Source: Candidatus Makaraimicrobium thalassicum (GTDB lineage Bacteria; Omnitrophota; Gorgyraeia; Tantalellales; Tantalellaceae). From it: a DNA stretch of 52,244 bases. The position numbers and the translations under genes are program-made. The notes beneath the pieces were generated by a model, which was given only the letters and a program-made list of their open reading frames with translations, searched no databases and was not told the DNA's origin. Below, piece by piece: positions 40,971-50,900 of the stretch. The DNA lies in assembly GCA_003644505.1 (NCBI GenBank), contig QNCM01000008.1, forward strand, positions 1-52,244, written 5' to 3'. Numbering within the stretch: the stretch's first letter is position 1; every line of letters begins with the position of its first letter.

Positions 40971-41747
40971 TCAGCGTTTTTTTAATATCAATATCGTTAG
41001 CACAGCCAGGACGCTTATGCCGGCTATGCCTAAAAGAGTGACCTGAGCCAGGGTGATGATGCCGAAGACCGGGATGCTGTCCACCCGGAGAAACTCAATG
41101 AAAAACCTGAGGGTTCCGAACATGAACAGACTGCTGAACAGTGTAATACCCGGTCGCGGATTTTTTTTGTAAATGTAGCGCATTAGAAAGAAATTCAAAA
41201 AAAGCGCTATGGAGTTGTATAACTGCGTGGGATGCCGGGGGGCTGAAGATACGTCCGGGAATACGCATCCCCACGGCAGATCCGTGGGGATGCCGTAGCA
41301 GCATCCGTTGAAAAAGCAGCCTATTCTCATAAAGGCCTGGCCCAGTATTAAAAATGGCGCATAGTAATCCGCCACTTTCAAGAAACTTATCCTGCGGATC
41401 CTGACTTTGACAAACGCTGCCAGGGCCAATATTTCAAACGACAGCGATCCCAAAGAAGCATACCCTGAGACGGCAAACATCTGCCTCAGGGTGTATCCTT
41501 GCTGCGACAGGGACTGCCAGTACAGAAGCATACTGAGAAGTTTTCCACCTAAAAGGCTCGCATACACGATGAGCAGGGCGCTGCAGAAGATCGCGGGCCT
41601 GCTGAGTGGAAAGTCTCCCGGCCTGTTGATCATGCCCAGTGTTATGGCTGTTATCGCCCCTATGATGAAACAGACGTTCCACGTCATCATCACAAAGGGC
41701 GTTCCTTCAAACAGATACGGATACATAAATCCCCTGTCATTTAACAC
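40971..41747 (-). CDS. lgt: Prolipoprotein diacylglyceryl transferase
   Basis: A 258-residue multi-spanning membrane enzyme that attaches diacylglycerol to the lipobox Cys of prolipoproteins. The Lgt signature is GQAFMRIGCFFNGCCYG (136-152) with R141 and N147, followed by RHPTQLY and the late FGTLRFFIEFLR. Seven membrane segments are plausible. Several lipoproteins in this window (6156, 12027) need this enzyme. The start at 41747 could instead be the Met at residue 8. It lies 54 bp downstream of a 134-bp inverted-repeat element. Confidence 0.93.
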   Translation of the reverse strand: MLNDRGFMYPYLFEGTPFVMMTWNVCFIIGAITAITLGMINRPGDFPLSRPAIFCSALLIVYASLLGGKLLSMLLYWQSLSQQGYTLRQMFAVSGYASLGSLSFEILALAAFVKVRIRRISFLKVADYYAPFLILGQAFMRIGCFFNGCCYGIPTDLPWGCVFPDVSSAPRHPTQLYNSIALFLNFFLMRYIYKKNPRPGITLFSSLFMFGTLRFFIEFLRVDSIPVFGIITLAQVTLLGIAGISVLAVLTILILKKR

Positions 41748-41800
41748 ACATCATATAATTTTCGGCATACAGGTAAATATAACATATCTCAGGACGGAAT

Positions 41801-41934
41801 ACCAGACGCTTTATCTAACACTTGTTAATATAAATATTTACAACCTAATTATGGGGTTGAGGCCCCTTCTTTCGCTATACCCGTATTTATGTCATAAATG
41901 TTTTATTTATCGGTAGTTAGATAAAGCGTCTGGT
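41801..41934 (-). repeat. 134-bp element with 19-bp perfect inverted ends
   Basis: ACCAGACGCTTTATCTAAC (41801-41819) and its exact complement (41916-41934) enclose AT-rich DNA that contains a small GGGG-TTGAGG-CCCC hairpin. TA occurs at both outer borders. The outer end touches the stop codon of the giant gene. It looks like a MITE or a very long hairpin terminator/processing site between the giant gene and lgt. No coding capacity. Confidence 0.75.
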
Positions 41935-44900
41935 TATAAGCTGATGGCGGTTTTGGTTATGGCGTTTATGTGCTGCCGGATCTCTTCGGCGATGTTCAGT
42001 TTCGTGATCCTGGTCAGCAGGTGGAGGATATTTGCCAGGCCGGTTTCTATCTGTTTCAGGATTTTTTCGGGGCATCCTACTGTGGTTATGCTGGGCGCTT
42101 CGATGCCGGATGATGCCCGTTTCAGGAGGTTCATGGCGGTTATAACCGGTATGAGGCGGTTTATTTCCGCCTCACCGGGGGCCATTGTGTCTTTGCCTGC
42201 TATGACGAAGTTCGCGCTGCCGGCGCCTGTGTGCCTCACGTGATTTATGATCCAGTCTGTCGTAAATTCGCCCGTGGCTATTGATAGGGAGGATAGCTGT
42301 ATATCGGTTATGTCTTTTTTTCGGACCTCCAATATGTGCTGCCTGACCTGTTCCGTCAGGGGCGTGTCTTTTTCCAGCCTGGTCAATTGCGAGAGGTTGT
42401 CCGGCATCTCTGCCGCGGGCATAACCGCTGATAAACGGTCGTTCGGGTCGATCACGCATATATGCAGGTCCGGGTCTCTTTTGGCAAGGTTCAAAAGCGC
42501 GGGTATCATATACTCGAGCCTGAATCCGGACTCTTCCCTGCTGTCTATCACTATGGCCTCTTTTCCCGGGATAAGATCCCTGCCCCTGAATGTTTTTATA
42601 AGACCGCTGACCTCATCCTCCATGGCCTGGGCCATGGCTATCCATTCATGCCGCGATAGGATCTTGTCAACTTTTTCAGGCCCGCTCCCGCGCATAATAT
42701 CCGCCAGGGCCGCGCGCAGGCTGTCGAGATTTGCCTCATATTTCTCCGGTTCTTCCAGCGCACGGCCTCTATCCCGCGCGTCCCTGAGATCCTTAAGCGC
42801 CTGGGCGCTTCCCCTGACCAGCATCTCTTCATCTGCCCGTGTCACTATTCCCGCAGGCGGGGATATCCCGGCTGAGGCGGCCGGGATGTACGCGTTGATA
42901 AGCGCGTCCACCATATTGTCCAGACGCGTTTCTTCGGGGAGAGAGTCCCTGATAATGCGCAGCCCTGTCTTGATATCCGCTACCTTTAATTCCGTGACAG
43001 ACCCGCAGTCCAGGCCGGCCAGATACGGGTGCGCGTTCACAAAAGACTGCCGCCTGGCCTGTGTTATGATCCCGCGCATATTCGCGGCAGCGGTTTCAGG
43101 GGTCATGTCGACGAGGAACCGCACCGGCGGCCCTCTCAGGGTTTCCAGGGCCTTCATACCCTTCTCCCCTTCTTCTACCGCCAGGAATAGTATATCGGAA
43201 TATTCATCCTGTTTGTTCAGTTCTTCCGCCATGGCCTCTCCGGCGACTATGGCTATGACCGCGGTTTTGGCGGGTCTTTCCGGTATCCGCGTCCGGTATA
43301 TCTCGGAGAGTTTTGCCAGGACATAGTCGTAAAATCTGCCTTCAGGGTCTTTTGGGTGACCGAGGCGCGGATATTCTTCGAGGAGTTCCTTCAGATACGC
43401 TTCATCGCTTCTCTCCGCGGCTTCGTCTATACAGAATTTTATCCTGTCGCTCATGTTGTGCTGCCGGGCTTGTTCTGAGGCGAATTTTTTTTCAAAGCCG
43501 CAGGCGTCGGAATGGTTCAGGCCAAGGACCTGTTCGGCTATTTCATGGGCTATGACCTGGCTAAGGATACTGCCGGAGTTTGTTCGCAGTTCGTCCTGAT
43601 AATGGGCTTCCTTGACATGGATAGTGAGCGTGTGTCTGCGGGCGGATCCGTCGTATCTGTATTCCGAGTAGGCCTCTATATCTTCTTTTCCGGTATCCGA
43701 ACGGAAGAATTTTTTGCCGTCTTTGGACGGGTGGCGCGCCAGTATGACTTGAGGCGGCGCGCGGGTGGTCAGGACCGTCCCTGCCCATATGTCTTTTACA
43801 AGGGCATCCTCTACAATCGTTCTTTCGATACCTTCTTCTTTCTTCGCCTCTTCGGAGATTTCTTTTATGCCCTTACCCGGGATTTTAGCGGTAACCGGCT
43901 TTTTCTCCTTCTCCGCCCTTTTAGCGGCTCTTGCGGTCTCCGCTCTGCGGCGGGTTTCAGCCTCATTCTTCAGTTTATCCAATTCGGATAGTTCTGAAGG
44001 GTATTCCCGGTATTTTTCCTTATTCTGCGCGAATTCCCGGTTATAATAATCAATGGCGCGCTGGTAAGCGCCTTTCTCCAGCATTATCTCCATTATTATC
44101 ATTATCTCGAACAGGCCCTGTCTGAATTGACCCATAGAATCAAAAATGTCCTTGAGTTTCCCGTGCGTGTCCAGATCGTTCGGGTTATAGGCAAGCGCTT
44201 TTTGCAGCTGTTCGATCTTTTGTTTGACGGTAAGCTCTTCCGGTCCCTTTTTGCCTTTTTTCTTTTCGGCCGCCTGCTTAAAGGTCTCTGCCCGGTCCAG
44301 CTCAGCGATCCTTTTATTCTCAGGGGACAGTCCGCGCACGGCGAACCACCATGTTCCCGGGAAGAGGAACCTGCTGCCTCGTGCGATCTTTAACCTGACC
44401 CGGGCAAGGCCGGTGTCAGGCCGAACATACGCGTCGGCTTTTTCAGCGGATTTGAGGCCGTCTCCCGCTTTATCAAAATGGCCCTGTCCTATCTCAAGGT
44501 AAGCGCGTGTTATCGAAATCCTGTTTCGCAGCGCGCTTTTTTCCGTTTCACTGCCCTTGAATTGCCGGCCAGGCAGGGAATCCAGACCGGCAATAAAGTT
44601 GTAAAGAAAGTTAGTGGAACTTAAACTCTCGAATTTCAGTTTGTTGACCCTTAATGAAGCCAGATTCCTGTTCAAAGCGTCAATAACAGCAATATATTCA
44701 CTCACTCGTTCGTATTCTTTTTTCAGTATTTCCGGGATCAGATCGTAACGTTCCTGCCGGAAGGCAAGATCAATGAGCTGCACAGCCGCCGCAGGAGATA
44801 CGGCGCCAAGATTTTTCAGGGTCTCTCCGGTCAGTTGTATTTTATCCCCGATTTTTTCCCATACGCCGATCATGAGCGATAACAGCTCTGATCTGTATTT

Positions 44901-47900
44901 TTCGTCTTTATCCTTAAGTTCCGGATTGTTCAGGATCCTCCGGAGAGATCGGGCTGCCGCTTCTTCAGCGCCTTTAACCGCGGCCAGGCCCTTTAACGCG
45001 TCCAGAGAAAACGGAAGGATCTTCAGCACTTCTTCATAAATTGCTTTCACTTTGGCGTCTGCCGCGTCTTTTTGAGCGCCCCTCAAATAGCGCGCCTTAA
45101 GCGCGTAATACCCCGCGAGGTTGAGCAGCGCTTCGGTCTCTAACCCTCTGTCGCTGATAATGTCTATTTGCGCTTCGATGACCGTTTCCTTTTCGGAGAC
45201 GCTTTTCTGCCAGCCCGGTTTTTTGTTCAGGAATACGGTTCTTGTCCCGGCGATATGGTATTTTATTTCCAGCAATTGCAGGCGTTCGTCAAGAATACCG
45301 CTTTGACTTGAGGCGTAAAGAAGTCCCTGCAGGTCTTCAAGCCTGTTTTCGGATAAAAGCGCTTCCCCTCTTTTGACTATTCTCGTTACCGCGTGATCCA
45401 GCCCTGCTATCGCGTTCAGGTCCGGATCCGTTGCCCTTAAGATTTCCTCTACGGCGGTTCGGATATTATCCGTCTCATCGGCCGTGATCTCTTCTTTTTC
45501 GCCGATACTTTCCCTGTAGAATTTTTTCAGAGCTGTTCGGAGCCGGACGGATTCCTGCGTCTGGCTGGACAGTCTTTGGCGCAGGGCATTGCGTTCTTCG
45601 CTTTTTATGCCTTTCGCGGCCAGAACGGCGATATTATGGTCCAGGACGCCGTCTATCAGCGCGTCGATTCTGTCGAGCTCTTTGAGGATATTCGGGAAGT
45701 TTTTACTTTCAAAATCTTTTTTAACCGCCGCGCTCCCGCTATCTTCGGCCGTGTCCAGCGCTTTATCCACGACATCCTTTATCCCTTCAAAATCGCCCTC
45801 ATTTCTCAGTATTCCGGCCAGTTCAAGATAAACGGAAGCGTCTTCAGATCCCAGCCGGACGGCATTATCCAGGTATTTCTTTTTTTCGGCGGTATCCGCG
45901 GCCTTTTTTGCCATTGCCGCGTATGCTTTTGAATATATCTCATCTCTGTTCTCTTCAGTAATGGGCCGGCCCCCGGCCGCTGTCATGATCTCCCGGGTCA
46001 GTTCCACTTCTTTCAGGCCTGCAAGGGCTTCGGAATTGTCATATTCCAGGTTCAGGACGCTGTCGCAGCAGTCTTCAGCGTTATCGAATTGCCGGAGTTC
46101 CAGATAAAGCCGGAACATATTTAAGAGCGCCGTTATCTTTGCCCTGTTAAGTTCGCGCCGTGTTTTATAAGTCTTCCGCGCTTTTTCTGTTCCATAGAAT
46201 TCCAGAAGCGCTTCAAGGGCCTCCAGTGTTTTTTTCCTCACCGTATCTTTAGCAGTGTCATCATAGGCGGAGCCCATAGCCTTGTTCAAGGCCTCTATTT
46301 TCGATTTCAGTTTTTCTTCCCTGTTCCCCTTATATTTCTCTTTTTCCGCCGTTCCAAGCCGGGCTTCGAACAGGCTCTCTTTGAATTCTTCCTTCTCCGC
46401 GACGGCGTTATTCATGCTGACCGCTTTTTCGAGGTTTTTCGCGGCTTTTTTATGCCTGCCTTTTTCCAGGTTCTCAAGGCCGCGCTTGTAATAATATGAG
46501 GAATCTTTTTTCTCGACCTTTTCGCCTCCCTTTAAGGCCCTTCTGGCAGCGATAAAGGCCCTGATCCATTTGCCTTCTATTCTGTGGAGGCACGCCAGAA
46601 CAGCCCAGCCCGGCGCTGAGGGGTGTTTTTTTACGAACTGTTCGATCACCGGCGATATTTTCTCACTGATACGGGGTCCGATAATACTCGCGTCGGTCTT
46701 TAAGCGCCCAAGCAGGCCTTCGATGATCCGCGTTCTGTCTTCTTTCGGGATATCGTCGTTTTTCAGTAATCCCGCGATGTCCTCTACCCTGTCCTCCGCA
46801 TGCAGGGACGCCAGCGCGAAGACGGCAGAGGCGGAATCAAAGTTGCCGAGCAAAGGCAGCGCGGCTGTAACGCCGGCCAGCAAGCTGTCCGCGTCTATTC
46901 CTGTTTCGTCTATTTTTATCTCGTTTCTCTCCAGGGCCCGCAGGAATACGCCGGTTTTTTCCGCGAGATCCGCTTTTGTCCGGTCGTCCCTGTGCATTGC
47001 CCATGCCTCGGTCCCGTAGATTTCCAGCGCCTCAAGCAGGTCATCCGCGGCATCGGCATACCTTTTGTCCTTTTTGTTTATAGAGTGGGAGAACAGGGCG
47101 GCTGTGATCCGTGTGTTATGGTAAAGGCCTTCAATGGCAAGGAGCTCTTTTAATTTGTTCCTGGCCGTTCCGGTTTCTTTTTCCCGCATATAGAAGCGTA
47201 TAAGGCGAAGAAGGATGTTATCGCGGCCGGGCAGGTTCTTTTCCCTTGTCAGCCGCAGCAGCTTTTCCAGACGGCTGGCGGCCTTTTTGTCAACAGGCCT
47301 CACGCTCACCTTCTCGACCAGTCTGTCTATCAGATTTTTCTGCTCGGGCAGCGGATGCCGGGCGATTTTATCCAGTATCGCCTTCAGAAGATTTTCAAAG
47401 TCCGTTTCCAGGTATTCCGCCTCCTTTTCATCCGCTCCCAGGAATTCCTTCGCGCGCAGCAGTTCGGTGTCCTTATCGCCGGCCGGTATTGTGTCTGCTG
47501 CTTCTTTTAATCTTTCTGTTCTGCCGCTTAAGGCGTCTGCCAGAGCCCCTGTTTTTTGGGCTTTTTCAGCAAGGTCGAAGATGGAATTTAAGTCCTTTGC
47601 GGCTTTGGATTGGGACGCCTTTGCCTGCCTTCTGTTTCTTGCCATCATGCTCAGTTCCCGTGCCAGGGTCTCGGCCTCAGGGGTGTTTATTTTTCCCAGT
47701 CTCTTGTATGCGGTGATCAGTTTCCCGGTTATGTCCTCACGCCTGGATTCTTCCATGTCCTTATCCTTATTCGCCTGTTCAAGATGCCTTTCCGCCAGGC
47801 CCCAGACCCCGAAGCCGTCCTCGGCTTTCTCATAGTAGATTTGCGCCATTCCGTAATGGGCCTTGTAGTTCTGGTCGTCAAGCATGACCGCTTTTTTGTA

Positions 47901-50900
47901 ATATTCCAGTTTTTCATCCGGCGTATCCATCCAGTCCGCCTTTATCCTGTAAACGCGGCTTAATACTAGCCGTAGTTCTTCCTGAATATCCTGAGACGCG
48001 TATTTATCGTCCTTCAGATCTTTGAGTTTGCCTATGAGCACGTTTATTCCAGCGACATTTTTGTCCTCACTTATTTCGACGTTCTCGACATTCATCTTCA
48101 GCAGTTCGAACCTGAGAGCGGTCATGTCTCCGCGTTTTCTGGCCCTTGCCTTTTCTCCGAACACTATCGTCTTCAGCATGGAGAGAAGCTTTTTGTCTAT
48201 TTCTTTTGCTCTTCCATTTACGGTCTGGATAATATCGCGTTTTTTCTCTTCCTCAAGGCCTTCTGCCGGTTCAAGGGCTTTTTTAAGGTCGTCTATCTGT
48301 TTTCGCGCGCGATGCAGGCCTATTTCCCTCAGGTTTCGCATATCTTCCCTTAATATGTTCTTTGCCAGCCGGCTTCTTTCTACATACAGCCGCGCGATCT
48401 TTTCATCCCAGAATTTTTTTCTGCCGGTGTCGGACCTCGCGGCTTCTTCGGCCAGTTCTATTGCCTTCGAGATATTCCCGAAGCCTCCTCTATCTTCATA
48501 CTGGCCGATCATGCGTTCCCGCGTGTCCGTGTCTTTTTCTCTGATCCTCGCCGCTTTCCCCAGATAGAACCACGCTCGTATGCCGTTGCCCAGGGTTTCA
48601 TGCGCCTGTGCCAGCAGGGCGTTGGCCAGGGAGGATTTTTTCAAAATGTCTTTATATTCATCTATGACCTTTTTTGCCATTTTCGCGGGGTTTTCGTCTC
48701 CCCGATCGATATAGATCCCGGCCAGATCGGTAATAAAACCTGCCGCGTCTTCTTGTATGACCACAGGGCCGTATAGTTCCAGGCCTTTTTTTGCCTTGCG
48801 TCTGGACCAGAGTCTTTTAAGACTTGTCCTTTCGGACCAGATACTTCTCTGCAGCATGAATTGCATTGAATCCGCGATCACGCCGTTTATTATTTTTTTC
48901 GCTTCTTTATGCCTTTTCAGTTTGATTAGGGCGCTGACCTGAGCCCTTTTTGCCCCGGCAAAACGCGGCCTGGCCAGTGCCGCGTCTCTCGCGCAGGATT
49001 CGGCCTTTTCATAATTTGCTTTTGCTTCCCGGAGACGGTTGTTATCTTCGTCCTCCCTGCCCTTTTTCATATACAGCTCGTATAATTTAAGGTCCGTATC
49101 CGCCCTGTTCATGTCATCATACAGCCGCGTATAGATCTCTTTGAGGTCTTCCATGGCCTTTTCATTTTCCGGGTCTTTTTCCAGCGCCTTTTTGAAAGAC
49201 TCCGCGGCGTCGTGTAACCTCCCGAGGCCGGCCAGCGCTCTTGCTTTGTAAAGATTGGCTTCTGGAAGATCATCGGATATAACAAGCGCCGTTTCAAAAT
49301 GGTCCAGCGCGTCAAACAGGTTTCCCCTTTCAAGTTCCTTCCTGCCAAGCTCTGTGAATCCCTCGGCGTTGTATTTATCGGCTTCCAGCGCGCTGATCCG
49401 CAAAGTCGCGTCCTCGTCGCCCTGCGCCAGCATCAGCCGCCTTTTGAATGTGTTCATGTCATGCCATTTTTTGTTATCCTGTTCCAGGGCCTGTGCTGTC
49501 TGTCCGATAAAGGGAGCGAGCGTGTCCAGAAGGGTATCCGTTGCCTCGTACTCCTTATCCGCTTCTGTCAGCTTTTCATTCAGCCTCTTGTAAAGGATGT
49601 CCTTTATTTCTTCCGTGTGTTTATTTTTGAAAAGTTCAGGGTCATCTTTCAGTCCGGCAAGTTCAAAGATAACGTCTAAGAGCCTTTCTTTTGCAATGAT
49701 CTTAAGCATATTATCATCGGCTTCCAGGGTGATCTCCCGCAGTATTTCTATAAGGCCGCCCTTCTCGTCTTCCAGTTTCTTTGTGAGGTATTCCAGGAAC
49801 TCCGCCGCGTTAAGGACGGTTCCCGCGACCGGGATCTGGTTATTTTGCGCGCGCTTGATACTTTGATCGGCTTCTTCCTTTCCCAATATCTTATATACGA
49901 TATCGAATTCCAGTTTTGTTAACGATTCGTCCTGTTCCTGCCGCTCTGTTCTGCCGAGTTTATCCTGTATTTCCCTTATTTCCTCCCTTACCCTGTTTAT
50001 TGACGCCAGCAGCATGCTTCTTACGTTGCCATCCGTGATGCTTATCAGGAATCCGCGTATTTTTTTAACGTCTTCATCTTCCTTGTCACCGCCCGAGGTG
50101 ACATCAATGGCGCTGAAGATAAGGCCCTTCATTTCAGGCACAGCCGGCCCGCCTTCTGTGAAATTCACGGCAAGCCCATCGATTTTTTCCTTAAGCGCAT
50201 CCAGTTTTTCAGTGATCTCCTCCGCTTTGGCTTTCAGCCTGACTTGTTCCTTTTTCGCGGCTTCCAGCTCTTTTTCCTTTTCGCTTATCCCGAAATCCTT
50301 TTCATACGCCTTCAGGTCCTTTTCATATTTCAGCGCCAGCACACGGTCATTTTTGCTCCGGGCAAACTCAAGGTTTTCCAGAAACCGCACACAAGGCTCA
50401 GTTTTTCGCTCCAGCTCATCTATTTCTTTGTCGAGTTTTTCGATCTTATCGTTTATTTCTTTTAATTCTTTGTCGAGTTTGTCCTTATCCGAGTGCAGTT
50501 CTTCGCGGCTGGCCAGCAGAAAGACATAATCTTCACCGTCCAGTTTTTCCATTAGCCGCAGGCGTGACATTTCAAGCCTCGCAAGATTGAATGCTGTCCT
50601 TAAATTACCGGCGGCCGGGTCCCTTCTCTGGGCTTCCTCTAAATGACCGAACGCGCCGGCATGTTCGCCTTCCCCCTTCAGGTGCTTTTCAGCAAGGGCC
50701 AGATCGCCCCGCGCCATGTAAAACCTCGCCAGGAGTATTTCGCCCCTGGCCCGCGAGATATACCAGTCCGCGTTTATCTTATCCTGTTTTTTCAGAACGC
50801 GTTCCAGGGTATTCACGATATCATGGTTCTTCCCGATAACGCCGTTAACGTCCTCAGGCGTGCCTCCGTACTCATCAGATTTTTCCTCGCGCTGCAGCCT

